From NCBI RefSeq assembly GCF_004216695.1, contig NZ_SGXC01000004.1, forward strand, positions 62,001-126,000: DNA of 64,000 nt, given 5' to 3'. This stretch comes from Pigmentiphaga kullae (lineage in GTDB: Bacteria; Pseudomonadota; Gammaproteobacteria; Burkholderiales; Burkholderiaceae_B). The position numbers and the translations under genes were made by a program. Positions 32,915 to 42,055 of this stretch are shown here, piece by piece. The notes under the pieces are model-generated. The model saw nothing but the letters and a program-made list of their open reading frames with translations, was not told the origin of the DNA and did not search any database. Position 1 is the first letter of the stretch, and each line of letters starts with the position of its first letter.

Positions 32915-33331
32915 ATGAGCGATTCCGCCACGCTGGCCACCCGCGCCCAGCCGCTGGGCAAGTATCCCCACTACAAGACGATGGGCGACAGCATCTACCT
33001 GTCCGGCATCAGCGCCCGGCTGCCCGACGGCTCCATCGCCGGCACCACCCGCCATGCCGACGGCAGCGTGACCCGCGACATCGAGGTCCAGACCCGGGTG
33101 GTGATCGAAAACGTGCGGGCCACCCTGGCCGAGGCCGGCGCGACCCTGGCCGACTGCATCGACATCCTGGTATTCCTGACCGATATGAAGGACTTCCCGA
33201 AATACAATGCGGTCTACGGCGAGTATTTCGATGCAGGCGGCCCCACCCGCACCACGGTGGCGGTCAGCGAGCTTCCGCGTCCCGACATGATCGTCGAGAT
33301 GAAAGTGGTGGCATGCCGGCCCCGGCCGTGA
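32915..33331 (+). CDS. RidA/YjgF/UK114-family protein
   Basis: This 138-residue protein has the RidA pattern: ISARLPDGSI, QTRVVIENVRATLAEAGATL, DILVFLTDMKDF and RTTVAVSELPRPDMIVEM. RidA proteins deaminate reactive enamines or imines; the same fold includes 2-aminomuconate deaminase of aminophenol and anthranilate catabolism. The arginine in the stretch RTTVAV is at the usual catalytic position. In a catabolic operon the specialised deaminase role is more likely than the general housekeeping one. This is inference. Confidence 0.88.
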   Translation: MSDSATLATRAQPLGKYPHYKTMGDSIYLSGISARLPDGSIAGTTRHADGSVTRDIEVQTRVVIENVRATLAEAGATLADCIDILVFLTDMKDFPKYNAVYGEYFDAGGPTRTTVAVSELPRPDMIVEMKVVACRPRP

Positions 33332-33363
33332 CCGCATGCGGCCTACTGACCAATCGGGTAGTC

Positions 33364-34017
33364 ATGTCCACGATTTCCTCCAAGATCTCCAAGCAACTGG
33401 CTGAACAAATCATCGACGGCACCTATCCGCCGGGTACCAAGCTCGAGGAACGGTCGCTGGCCGAGAAGTTCAACGTGTCCCGCACGCCTATCCGCGAGGC
33501 CCTGCGCGAACTGGGCAGCCGGGGGCTGGTGGAGGTGATGCCGCGCCGCGGCGTGGTGGTCGCCTCCATCGGCGTCAAGGAGCTGGCCAAGCTGCTGGAG
33601 GCCGACTGCGAGCTGGAGGCGCTGTGCGCGCGGCGCGCGGCCGAATGCATGACGGCCATGGAGAAGAAGGAGCTCGAGTTCATCTACGAACAGAGCGCCG
33701 AGTTCGCCCGGAACGAGGACGTCGCCGGTTATCTGAACAACAACCGCCAGTTCCACGCCCAGATCCTGGCCGGCGCTCACAACGAGGTGCTGGCCTCGAT
33801 GGTGGCCGACCTGCGCGAGCGGCTGGCGCCGTTCCGCCAGGCCCAGGCCCACGTGAACGACCGGCTGTCGGTGTCGCACGACGAGCACGAGCCCATCGTC
33901 AAGGCCATCCTGGGCGGCGACTGCGAGGCGGCGTACAACGCCATGCGCAGCCACCACGCCCGCCTCAGCAACCACGTGCTGCGGCTGATCCGCTCGCGCC
34001 AGGACGAGGACGCCTGA
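33364..34017 (+). CDS. GntR-family regulator, FadR/FCD type
   Basis: This 217-residue protein has an N-terminal winged helix (KLEERSLAEKFNVSRTPIREAL, then GVVVASIG in the wing) and an FCD domain (FHAQILAGAHNEVLASMV; HEPIVKAILGGDCEAAY). It closes the TctC-monooxygenase-hydrolase-RidA operon and probably regulates it through the gap at 29525-29742. I prefer the ATG at 33364, near the start of the HTH domain; an ATG at 33313, overlapping the RidA gene, would add 17 residues. Confidence 0.9.
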   Translation: MSTISSKISKQLAEQIIDGTYPPGTKLEERSLAEKFNVSRTPIREALRELGSRGLVEVMPRRGVVVASIGVKELAKLLEADCELEALCARRAAECMTAMEKKELEFIYEQSAEFARNEDVAGYLNNNRQFHAQILAGAHNEVLASMVADLRERLAPFRQAQAHVNDRLSVSHDEHEPIVKAILGGDCEAAYNAMRSHHARLSNHVLRLIRSRQDEDA

Positions 34018-34056
34018 GTCCGCGGGGCCGGCAGGCGGCCGCCGCGGCCAGGGGGC

Positions 34057-36108
34057 TCAGGCCCCTTCTTCCGGCTTCGGCCCCTCGTCCGGGGCGGGCG
34101 CGCCCGCGTCGTCCAGGCGCAGGTCGCCGGCATCGGGGCCGTCCGCCGCATCGGTCTCGGCGATTTCGACCGCGGCCTCGGCCGTCGCCGGTTCGTCCTC
34201 GATGTCCTCGGCCTCTCCCTGCGCATCCACCACGTCCAGGAAGCGGCAGTCCAGGCTCAGGTCGAGTTCGTCGTCGCCCATGACTTCCAGCAGGACGTGC
34301 CGGCCGCGTTCCAGTTCCGGCAGGGTTCCCACGCGGGTATAGAAGGGGGCGTCCTTCAACCTGACGAGGTCCTCGCGCAGGACCACGGCTTCGATCCGGC
34401 GCAGGCCCTGCTGTTTGATCCAGCGCAGGCACCAGAAGCGCTCCATGGCCTGCTGGAAATCGGCATAGGCGCCGTACTTGGCCTCGAAGGCGCTGATGAC
34501 GGCGTACAGGTCGGCCTCGCGCGGCTTGAACGGGGCGACCAGGCGTGCCGATACGCCGTGTTCGATGGCGGCGATCAACTGGCCCTGGTTGACCAGGTCC
34601 ACATAGCGCCGCAGCGGCGAAGTGCACCAGGCGTACTGCGGCACGCCTATCGAATCGTGGGGCGCCGCGGCGGTCCCCATCCGCACCCGGCCCATCTGCT
34701 GCGAGCGGTAGATGCCCGGCACCCCGCAGGACGACAGCAGCCCGCCCCAGAGGTTGTTGGCCAGTATCATGTATTCGGCCACCAGCCGGTCCAGCGGCGC
34801 GTTGCGCTTGCGCTGCTCGATGCGCACGTGGGCCGACTCGGGGTGGTCGGGGTCGCCGTCCACGTAGAAGCTGAAATCGACCCGGTTGTTCGACTCGGGC
34901 TTGCCGCGGACCTCGTCGCGGCGCCGGGACAGGGCCTTGGCCAGCCGCCACAGCGGGCGGAAGACGTGGCCGTAGGGCAGCTCGGCGGCGGGGTCGTCCA
35001 GCTGTTCCTCGCTGACCAGATCGTCCAGCGTGTTGTGGCGCAGGTTCTCGCGCACGACGATGCGCTCGATGCGCGACTCGTGCGACAGGATCTCGCCGGT
35101 GTCGGGATGGGCGACGACGTACAGCGACAGCGCGGGCACGGGCCGGCCGGCGTCCAGCGAGAAGGCGGCGATCACCTCGTCGGGCTGCATCGGGATCTTG
35201 GCGCCCGGCATGTAGACGGTGGACATGCGGGCGCGGGCCAGCGCGTCCAGGTCGCTGTCGCGCGTGACGGCCAGGGCCGGGGCGGCGATGTGGATGCCGA
35301 CCCGAAGCCGGCCGTCGTCCAGCGCCTGCACCGACAGCGCATCGTCGATCTCGGTGGTCGTGATGTCGTCCACCGAATAGGCTTCGACCTCGGCCAGCGG
35401 CAGCTCGCGCGTGATGGCGGGCACCTCGGCCGGGGCGAAGCCCGTGCCGCGCGGGAACTGCTGGGTATAGAAGCGGCGCTTGTGGATGGCGATCGCGCTG
35501 GGGAAGGCGCCCAGGTCCATCAGCAGCCGCTCGGGGCGCTTTTGCAGCTGGGTGCAGGCGGCGTCCAGCGCCTTCCATTCCAGGGTGTTCTTGTCGGGCT
35601 TGAACAGCAGGGTCTCGGCCTGCCGGGCCAGCGGCTCGGGCAGGGTGCCGGCCTTGATCTCGTCCACCCAGGCCTGCTGCTGCTCGGCCTGGCGCTTCTT
35701 CTTTTCCAGGGCGGCCAGCGCGGCCGCCAGGATGTCGGGCGGGGCGGGGCGGTACTTGCCCTTGCCGCGGCGGTGGAAATAGACCGGCGCGCCGTGCACG
35801 CGCAGCAGCATGGCGGCCTGTTCCACCGGGGTGGGCGGGTGGCCGTGGTATTCCTCGGCCAGCACGGGGATGTCGAAGTCGTCCTTGGGCGCGCATTCCC
35901 ACAGGAATTCCAGGTCCAGCTCCTGCGAGGCCGCGTCGGCCTCCTTGAGCAGGGCCTCGGGCGAGGGCTGTTCGAAACGCACGATGACGGCGGATTTCTT
36001 GATCTTGCTGCGCTTGCCGCTGGCCGCCTCGACCTGCAGGCTGGTATCGGTTTCGCTCAGGACAGTGGCGGCCTTGAACCCGCCGTCATCCTCGTAGAGG
36101 ACATGCAT
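34057..36108 (-). CDS. RNase II/RNB-family exoribonuclease
   Basis: This 683-residue protein has the RNB catalytic domain with the acidic active site in TTTEIDDALSV and the later stretch YAWCTSPLRRYVDLVNQ typical of RNase II/R. The N-terminal region (MHVLYEDDGGFKAATVL) looks like a small beta-barrel, and the C-terminus ends in a Glu/Asp/Ala-rich tail. It degrades single-stranded RNA 3' to 5' in the cytoplasm. The ATG at 36108 is chosen because the frame upstream belongs to the next gene. The YqiA-like gene ends 7 bp before it on the same strand. Confidence 0.93.
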   Translation of the reverse strand: MHVLYEDDGGFKAATVLSETDTSLQVEAASGKRSKIKKSAVIVRFEQPSPEALLKEADAASQELDLEFLWECAPKDDFDIPVLAEEYHGHPPTPVEQAAMLLRVHGAPVYFHRRGKGKYRPAPPDILAAALAALEKKKRQAEQQQAWVDEIKAGTLPEPLARQAETLLFKPDKNTLEWKALDAACTQLQKRPERLLMDLGAFPSAIAIHKRRFYTQQFPRGTGFAPAEVPAITRELPLAEVEAYSVDDITTTEIDDALSVQALDDGRLRVGIHIAAPALAVTRDSDLDALARARMSTVYMPGAKIPMQPDEVIAAFSLDAGRPVPALSLYVVAHPDTGEILSHESRIERIVVRENLRHNTLDDLVSEEQLDDPAAELPYGHVFRPLWRLAKALSRRRDEVRGKPESNNRVDFSFYVDGDPDHPESAHVRIEQRKRNAPLDRLVAEYMILANNLWGGLLSSCGVPGIYRSQQMGRVRMGTAAAPHDSIGVPQYAWCTSPLRRYVDLVNQGQLIAAIEHGVSARLVAPFKPREADLYAVISAFEAKYGAYADFQQAMERFWCLRWIKQQGLRRIEAVVLREDLVRLKDAPFYTRVGTLPELERGRHVLLEVMGDDELDLSLDCRFLDVVDAQGEAEDIEDEPATAEAAVEIAETDAADGPDAGDLRLDDAGAPAPDEGPKPEEGA

Positions 36109-36115
36109 CGTGTGT

Positions 36116-36730
36116 TTACCCAGGAATGGATTCGTCGTCTGCCGCGGCGTCGGCGAAAGCCAGGACGCCGGGCAGGTAATGCTCGAAGTCGGAAATACCG
36201 TGGTCGCCGCCTTCGATGATGTGTTGCCGCGCGCCCGCGTAGTGGTCGCGCATCTCGCGCCAATCCAGCACTTCGTCGCCGGTGGCCGCCAATAGATAGT
36301 AGCGGGAGGGACGGGTGATGCGCGCGACCGCGTAGGCGCGCAGCTCGTCCACGTGGCCGGCCGTGAAGCTGAAGGGCTGGCCGTCGTGGTAGGACAGGTG
36401 TTCGCCCACCTGCGTGACGAGATCGCGAGCCCCATGCACGACGGGGTTGAGCAGCGCGGCGCGGCACCCCAGCCGTTCGGCCAGCCAGGTGGCGTAGTAG
36501 CCGCCCAGCGAGGATCCCACCAGGGTCAACTCGCCGCCGTTCGCGCGCGCATGCCGCTGCATGTCGCGCGCCAGCGGCTCGGCCAGCTCCATGGCCGAGC
36601 GTGGGCTGGCCGGCAGCTGCGGGCAGGCCCATTCGCGCCGGCGGCCGCGTTCGGCCATGGCCTGCGCCAGCTGCCGCGCCTTGGCCGAGGCGGGCGAGGA
36701 CCGGAATCCGTGCAGGTAGAGCAGCATCAT
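36116..36730 (-). CDS. YqiA/YcfP-family alpha/beta-fold esterase
   Basis: This 204-residue protein starts MMLLYLHGFRSSPASAKA and has the nucleophile elbow GSSLGGYYATWLAE, both hallmarks of the small YqiA esterases. A late Asp in ATGDEVLDW and His in GGDHGISDFE complete the triad. Known homologues hydrolyse short acyl esters, but the physiological substrate is unknown. Its ATG overlaps the TGA of mpl by 4 bp, so it is translationally coupled, and the RNase gene follows closely. Confidence 0.92.
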   Translation of the reverse strand: MMLLYLHGFRSSPASAKARQLAQAMAERGRRREWACPQLPASPRSAMELAEPLARDMQRHARANGGELTLVGSSLGGYYATWLAERLGCRAALLNPVVHGARDLVTQVGEHLSYHDGQPFSFTAGHVDELRAYAVARITRPSRYYLLAATGDEVLDWREMRDHYAGARQHIIEGGDHGISDFEHYLPGVLAFADAAADDESIPG

Positions 36731-38127
36731 GCCGGCCCGGCGCCGGGGGTGCGCTCGCGCAGCGCCCGCAGCAGCTTGTCGTGCACGCCGCCGAAGCCGC
36801 CGTTGCTCATGACCACGACGTGGTCGCCGGGGCGCGCGGCGGCCGCGATGGCCGCGACCATGGCTGGCAGGTCCGACCAGCCGCTGGCCCGGTCGCCCAG
36901 CGGCGCCAGCGCCTCGGCCGGGTCCCAGCCCAGCGCGTGCTTGCCGTCCTGGGCCCCGAAGCAGAACACCAGGTCGGCGTCCCGCAGCGAGCCGGGCAAC
37001 TGGGCCTTCATGGCGCCCAGCTTCATGGTGTTCGAGCGCGGCTCCAGCACGGCCAGGATGCGCGCGCCCGGCACCCGGGCGCGCAGGCCCGCCAGGGTGG
37101 TGGCGATGGCGGTGGGATGGTGGGCGAAATCGTCGTAGACCCGCACGCCGTTCACGGTGCCACGCAGCTCCATGCGGCGCTTGACCCCGGCGAAGCGGCT
37201 CAGGGCCGCCACGGCGTCGGCAGGGGCGACGCCTACGTGCTCGGCCGCCGCGATGGCCGCCAGGGCGTTCATCCGATTGTGCTCGCCGCTCAGCGTCCAG
37301 GCCACGCGGCCCGCGGACGTGCCCCGGTGTGCGACCTCGAAGGTGCCCGAGGCGTCTTCCGGGCCCGCCTGCCAGTCGCCGTCGGGGCCGAACGTGACCG
37401 TCTCCGACCAGCATCCGCGCGCCAGCACCCGGTCGATGGCGGGTGTCCGGGTGGGCGCGACGATCCGCCCCTGGCCGGGGATGGTCCGCACCAGGTGGTG
37501 GAATTGGGTTTCGATCGCGGCCAGATCCGGGAAGATGTCGGCGTGATCGTATTCCAGGTTGTTCAGGATGGCGGTGCGGGGCCGGTAGTGGACGAACTTC
37601 GAGCGTTTGTCGAAGAAGGCCGTGTCGTACTCGTCGGCCTCGATGGCGAATACCGGCCGCCCGGCGCCCCGGCCGGGCGAGAGGCGCGCCGACACGCCGA
37701 AGTCCTGCGGCACGCCGCCCACCAGGAAGGAAGGCCGCAGGCCGGCCGACTCCAGGATCCAGGCCAGCATCGAGGTCGTCGTCGTCTTGCCGTGCGTGCC
37801 GGCCACGGCCAGCACGTGCTGGCCGGGCAGGACGTGCTCGCCCAGCCACTGCGGGCCGGACGTGTAGGGCAGGCCCTCGTTCAGGATGGCTTCCATCAAC
37901 GGGTTGCCGCGGCTGACCACGTTGCCGACCACGAACAGGTCCGGCGCGAGCGCCGTCTGGCTCGCGTCGAAGCCTTCGATCAGTTCGATGCCCTGTTCCA
38001 TGAGCTGGGTGCTCATGGGCGGGTAGACGCCGGCGTCGCAGCCGGTGACGCGGTGCCCGGCCGCCCGCGCGATCAGCGCCAGGCCGCCCATGAAGGTGCC
38101 GCAGATGCCGAGTATGTGTAGATGCAT
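36727..38127 (-). CDS. mpl: UDP-MurNAc:L-Ala-gamma-D-Glu-meso-DAP ligase
   Basis: This 466-residue Mur-ligase family protein starts MHLHILGICGTFMGG and has the ATP-binding P-loop AGTHGKTTTTSML. The Mpl-specific stretch IEADEYDTAFFDKRSKFVHY is complete. The enzyme attaches the recycled murein tripeptide to UDP-MurNAc, bypassing MurC-E. It lies in an operon-like row with the YqiA-like esterase and RNase genes. AGGC stands upstream of the ATG at 38127. Another recycling enzyme, AmpD, is encoded at 52086. Confidence 0.96.
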   Translation of the reverse strand: MHLHILGICGTFMGGLALIARAAGHRVTGCDAGVYPPMSTQLMEQGIELIEGFDASQTALAPDLFVVGNVVSRGNPLMEAILNEGLPYTSGPQWLGEHVLPGQHVLAVAGTHGKTTTTSMLAWILESAGLRPSFLVGGVPQDFGVSARLSPGRGAGRPVFAIEADEYDTAFFDKRSKFVHYRPRTAILNNLEYDHADIFPDLAAIETQFHHLVRTIPGQGRIVAPTRTPAIDRVLARGCWSETVTFGPDGDWQAGPEDASGTFEVAHRGTSAGRVAWTLSGEHNRMNALAAIAAAEHVGVAPADAVAALSRFAGVKRRMELRGTVNGVRVYDDFAHHPTAIATTLAGLRARVPGARILAVLEPRSNTMKLGAMKAQLPGSLRDADLVFCFGAQDGKHALGWDPAEALAPLGDRASGWSDLPAMVAAIAAAARPGDHVVVMSNGGFGGVHDKLLRALRERTPGAGPA

Positions 38128-38239
38128 GGTTGCCTGCTTCCGGTCGAGGCATGGATTGTAGACGCCCGGGCCCGTCCGGGCCGCCGCGGGCCGGGGCGGG
38201 GACGAAGTATGATGTCGGGGTCACCTCCTCGGAGCAATC

Positions 38240-38857
38240 ATGTCGTTTTCTTCTTTGCGCCAGGAAATCGCCGCCGCCGCGGCCCGGATGATCGCCGAAG
38301 ACGGGCTGGACTACAGCACGGCCAAGCGCAAGGCGGTCAAGCAACTGGTTGGGGCGGGCAGCCTGCCCCGCGGCGACGTGCTGCCGGACAATGACGAAAT
38401 AGAAAGCGAGGTCCGCGAATATCAGGCCTTGTTCATGGGGGATACCCAGCCCGCGCGCCTGGCCAGGCTGCGGCGGGTAGCGCTGTCGGTCATGGACCTG
38501 CTGGAACGATTCCAGCCCTACCTGGTCGGTCCTGTCTGGAACGGCACCGCGGGCGAGCATTCCGACATCGCCCTGCAGTGCTTCGCCGACTCATCCAAGG
38601 AAGTCGAGATATTCCTCCTGAACCATGGCATCAAATACGAAGTGGGCGAACGCCCGGATTTCCGCGGCCGCGGCAAGGTCGAGGCCCTGTACTTCCTCTG
38701 GCAGGAGGAAGGCGTCATGTTGAGTATCTATGATGGCCTGGCGCTGCGCGGCGCCTTGAAGCCCGGCCCGGACGGCCGCGCCGAGCGCGGCGACGCGCGG
38801 GCCGTGGCCCGGCTGCTGGACGACGTCGAGGGGCGGGTGCAGGGGGAAACGGCATGA
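38240..38857 (+). CDS. Conserved hypothetical protein
   Basis: I do not recognise a named family with certainty. The 205-residue soluble protein has a helical N-terminus rich in Lys/Ala (KRKAVKQLVGAG) and a middle with LVGPVWNGTAGEHSDIALQCF followed by FLLNHGIKYE. That arrangement suggests a nucleotidyltransferase-like fold. No signal peptide or membrane helix is visible. CGGAGC precedes the ATG at 38240, and the TlpA-like gene follows on the same strand. I have seen similar proteins only as conserved hypotheticals of Burkholderiales. Confidence 0.8.
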   Translation: MSFSSLRQEIAAAAARMIAEDGLDYSTAKRKAVKQLVGAGSLPRGDVLPDNDEIESEVREYQALFMGDTQPARLARLRRVALSVMDLLERFQPYLVGPVWNGTAGEHSDIALQCFADSSKEVEIFLLNHGIKYEVGERPDFRGRGKVEALYFLWQEEGVMLSIYDGLALRGALKPGPDGRAERGDARAVARLLDDVEGRVQGETA

Positions 38858-38934
38858 GCGCGCCCGCCCGGCCGCCCGAAGGGCGCGCGACCTCCCGCGG
38901 GGAGGATGTCGCGCAGCGACAGGAGGGTAGTCCA

Positions 38935-39465
38935 GTGAGCGAATTTTCTCGCCGCCGGCTGCTGGTGTACGGCGGCACGGGCGTCGCGGCGGCCCTGGTG
39001 GGCGGTGGCGTGGCCTGGTGGCGTCTGGCGCCCGACGCCGCGTCCGACCGGGCGGTGAACATCCTGTACGCGCAGACGCTGGAGGGGCTGGACGGCCGTT
39101 CCTATCCGTTCCAGCAATGGCGGGGACAGCGCCTGGTGGTGAATTTCTGGGCGACCTGGTGCCCGCCCTGCGTGGACGAGATGCCGGAACTGGACATGCT
39201 GCACAAGGAATTCGCCAATACGGCGCAGTTTGTCGGGATCGGCATCGATTCGGCCGCCAACATGCGGAAATTCGTCGAAAAGGTGCCCGTGGGTTATCCT
39301 TTGCTGGTCGCCGGCAATGTCGGTACGGAACTGGCGCGCGAGCTGGGCAACGGCAGCGGCGGCCTGCCGTATACGGTGGTGATCGACGAAAAAGGGGGAG
39401 TAATCCATCAGTATTCCGGCCGGATCAAGCCCGACACCCTGCGGGGTGTGCTCAAGCCCGCCTGA
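38935..39465 (+). CDS. TlpA-family thiol:disulfide oxidoreductase with Tat-like leader
   Basis: This 176-residue protein has a twin-arginine-like leader (SRRRLLVYGGTG followed by a hydrophobic stretch), then a thioredoxin/TlpA domain with WATWCPPC and the cis-proline GGLPYTVVID. It should act outside the cytoplasm as a reductase of protein disulfides or haem-thiol partners. I chose the GTG at 38935 because AGGAGGG is placed eight bases upstream; an ATG at 38854 would overlap the previous gene by 4 bp and add 27 residues with no such site. Confidence 0.9.
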   Translation: MSEFSRRRLLVYGGTGVAAALVGGGVAWWRLAPDAASDRAVNILYAQTLEGLDGRSYPFQQWRGQRLVVNFWATWCPPCVDEMPELDMLHKEFANTAQFVGIGIDSAANMRKFVEKVPVGYPLLVAGNVGTELARELGNGSGGLPYTVVIDEKGGVIHQYSGRIKPDTLRGVLKPA

Positions 39466-39603
39466 GCGCTGTCCGGACCCCCGGGGCATACCCGGGTCAG
39501 GATGTTCCCGACATAGGCGGAATCGTCGAATTCGTTACAATTGATAGACAATACGGCGTGTTTTGCGTAAAAATCGCGCCCTTCCGTATCGCATCGCAGG
39601 CAT

Positions 39604-40038
39604 ATGGCCCATCGCATCCTGGTTCTGCACGGCCCGAATCTGAATCTGCTCGGCACGCGCGAGCCCGGTATCTATGGTGCGACGACGCTGGCCGACATCG
39701 ATGCCCGTCTGCTGGCCCTGGCGCAGCAGCACGGCGCATCGCTCGCCTCGTTCCAGAGCAACCATGAAGGTGCGCTGGTCGACCGCATCCAGGCGGCGGC
39801 GGGCGAAGGTGTCGACTTCATCGTGATCAATCCGGCGGCCTACACGCATACCAGCGTGGCGGTCCGGGACGCGCTTGCGGCGGTGGCGGTGCCGTTCATC
39901 GAAGTCCATTTGTCGAACGTGCACAAGCGGGAAGCCTTCAGGCACCGTTCGTATTTTTCCGACCTGGCCGTGGGCGTGATCGCCGGGCTGGGCGTCGATG
40001 GCTATGAAGCGGCCGTGCGCTACGCGCTGTCGCATTGA
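39604..40038 (+). CDS. aroQ: Type II 3-dehydroquinate dehydratase
   Basis: This 144-residue enzyme starts with [21 protein letters not shown], the type II signature with the active-site lid Arg and Tyr. [22 protein letters not shown] and [15 protein letters not shown] complete the active site. It converts 3-dehydroquinate to 3-dehydroshikimate. The accB gene follows 22 bp later, an arrangement often seen in proteobacteria. The 138-bp gap before it probably contains the operon promoter. Confidence 0.97.
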   Translation: MAHRILVLHGPNLNLLGTREPGIYGATTLADIDARLLALAQQHGASLASFQSNHEGALVDRIQAAAGEGVDFIVINPAAYTHTSVAVRDALAAVAVPFIEVHLSNVHKREAFRHRSYFSDLAVGVIAGLGVDGYEAAVRYALSH

Positions 40039-40060
40039 AGAAAATTACTGGGGAACCCCC

Positions 40061-40522
40061 ATGGATCTTAGAAAACTGAAAACCTTGATCGACCTGGTTG
40101 CCGAGTCCGGCATCGCCGAGCTGGAGATCACCGAAGGCGAGGGCAAGGTGCGCATCGTCAAGTTCGCGCAGGGTGGCCAGTTCACCGCCGGGCCGGCTGT
40201 CCAGGCCTATCAGGTCATGCCGCAGGCCGCCGCCGCGCCGGCTCCGGCCGCCGAAGCCGCGCCCGCCCCGGCGCCCGTCGTGGCCCAGGGCCACGTCGTC
40301 AAGTCGCCCATGGTCGGCACCTTCTACCGCGCGCCCAATCCGGGCGCCGCGGCGTTCGTGGACGTGGGCCAGGCCGTCAAGGAAGGCGATCCCCTGTGCA
40401 TCATCGAGGCCATGAAGCTGCTCAACGAGATCGAGGCGGACAAGGCCGGCACCATCAAGGAAATCCTGGTCGAGAATGGCCAGCCGGTCGAATTCGGCCA
40501 ACCCCTGTTCGTGATCGGCTGA
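40061..40522 (+). CDS. accB: Biotin carboxyl carrier protein of acetyl-CoA carboxylase
   Basis: This 153-residue protein has an N-terminal dimerisation helix ([20 protein letters not shown]), an Ala/Pro linker and a C-terminal biotinyl domain with [10 protein letters not shown]119 is the biotinylation site. It carries CO2 between the biotin carboxylase and carboxyltransferase parts in fatty acid synthesis. The 168-bp gap before accC holds no gene I can support. Confidence 0.97.
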   Translation: MDLRKLKTLIDLVAESGIAELEITEGEGKVRIVKFAQGGQFTAGPAVQAYQVMPQAAAAPAPAAEAAPAPAPVVAQGHVVKSPMVGTFYRAPNPGAAAFVDVGQAVKEGDPLCIIEAMKLLNEIEADKAGTIKEILVENGQPVEFGQPLFVIG

Positions 40523-40690
40523 CCGGTCGACACCATGCGCATCGACACCTTGCCCGTTGATGCGCTCCAAACCGTGTTATCAGTCGGGCGTCCGGACCGG
40601 CGCGCCAGTCCCGGCAAGGCATCGTCCGCCGCGACGCGGCCGGAGGAAGGCGCCCCGACCAGCCGTCCGACTTTTTCAGGACATTCGTTC

Positions 40691-42040
40691 ATGTTTGAAA
40701 AGATCCTGATCGCGAATCGCGGGGAAATCGCCCTGCGCATCCAGCGCGCCTGCCGCGAGCTGGGGATCAAGAGCGTGGTCGTGCACTCCGAGGCCGACCG
40801 CGAAGCGAAGTACGTCAAGCTGGCCGACGAGTCGGTCTGCATCGGGCCCGCGCCCTCGCGCGAGAGCTATCTGAACATGCCGGCCATCATCTCGGCCGCC
40901 GAGGTCACCGACGCCGAGGCCATCCACCCGGGCTACGGCTTCCTGTCCGAGAATGCCGATTTCGCCGAGCGGGTCGAGAAGAGCGGCTTCGTGTTCATCG
41001 GGCCCAAGCCCGAATCCATCCGCATGATGGGCGACAAGGTCAGCGCCAAGCAGGCCATGATCGCGGCCGGCGTTCCCGTCGTGCCCGGTTCCGACGGCGC
41101 GCTGCCCGAGGACCCCAAGGAAATCATCCAGATCGCCCGCAAGGTCGGCTATCCGGTCATCATCAAGGCCGCCGGCGGCGGTGGCGGCCGCGGCATGCGC
41201 GTGGTCCATACCGAGGCCGCGCTGCTCAACGCCGTGACCATGACGCGGTCCGAAGCCGCGGCGGCGTTCAACAATCCCGACGTGTACATGGAGAAGTTCC
41301 TCGAGAACCCCCGCCACGTCGAGATCCAGATCCTGGCCGACGGCCAGCGCGGCGCGATCTGGCTGGGCGAGCGCGACTGCTCGATGCAGCGCCGCCACCA
41401 GAAGATCATCGAGGAAGCGCCGGCGCCGCACATTCCGCGCCGGCTGATCGACCGCATCGGCGACCGCTGCGCCGACGCCTGCCGCAAGATCGGCTACCGC
41501 GGCGCGGGCACGTTCGAGTTCCTGTACGAAAACGGCGAGTTCTATTTCATCGAAATGAACACCCGCATCCAGGTCGAGCATCCGGTCACCGAGGCGATCA
41601 CCGGCGTGGACCTGGTGCAGGAGCAGATCCGCATCGCCGCCGGCGAGAAACTGCGGCTGCGCCAGCGCGACGTCGTGTTCCGCGGCCATGCCATCGAATG
41701 CCGGATCAACGCCGAGGATCCGTTCCGCTTCACCCCCAGCCCGGGCCGCATCACCAACTGGCACGTTCCCGGGGGCCCCGGCATCCGCGTCGATTCGCAC
41801 GTCTACAACGGCTATTTCGTGCCGCCCAACTACGACTCCATGATCGCCAAGGTCATCGCCTACGGCGATACGCGCGACCAGGCGCTGGCGCGCATGCGCA
41901 TCGCCCTGTCGGAAATGGCGGTCGACGGCATTTCGACCAACATCGCGCTGCACCGCGAACTGCTCCAGGATGCCCGCTTCATCGAAGGCGGAACCAACAT
42001 CCATTATCTGGAGCATCGCCTGTCCCAGCGTCCGGACTGA
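40691..42040 (+). CDS. accC: Biotin carboxylase subunit of acetyl-CoA carboxylase
   Basis: This 449-residue ATP-grasp enzyme starts [19 protein letters not shown] and contains the glycine loop [11 protein letters not shown], the [12 protein letters not shown] stretch, [14 protein letters not shown] and [13 protein letters not shown], all as in E. coli AccC. It carboxylates the biotin of AccB. The ATG at 40691 follows AGGACA. It is in an operon with accB before and prmA after. Confidence 0.97.
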   Translation: MFEKILIANRGEIALRIQRACRELGIKSVVVHSEADREAKYVKLADESVCIGPAPSRESYLNMPAIISAAEVTDAEAIHPGYGFLSENADFAERVEKSGFVFIGPKPESIRMMGDKVSAKQAMIAAGVPVVPGSDGALPEDPKEIIQIARKVGYPVIIKAAGGGGGRGMRVVHTEAALLNAVTMTRSEAAAAFNNPDVYMEKFLENPRHVEIQILADGQRGAIWLGERDCSMQRRHQKIIEEAPAPHIPRRLIDRIGDRCADACRKIGYRGAGTFEFLYENGEFYFIEMNTRIQVEHPVTEAITGVDLVQEQIRIAAGEKLRLRQRDVVFRGHAIECRINAEDPFRFTPSPGRITNWHVPGGPGIRVDSHVYNGYFVPPNYDSMIAKVIAYGDTRDQALARMRIALSEMAVDGISTNIALHRELLQDARFIEGGTNIHYLEHRLSQRPD

Positions 42041-42055
42041 AGGCGGCGAGTCCGT

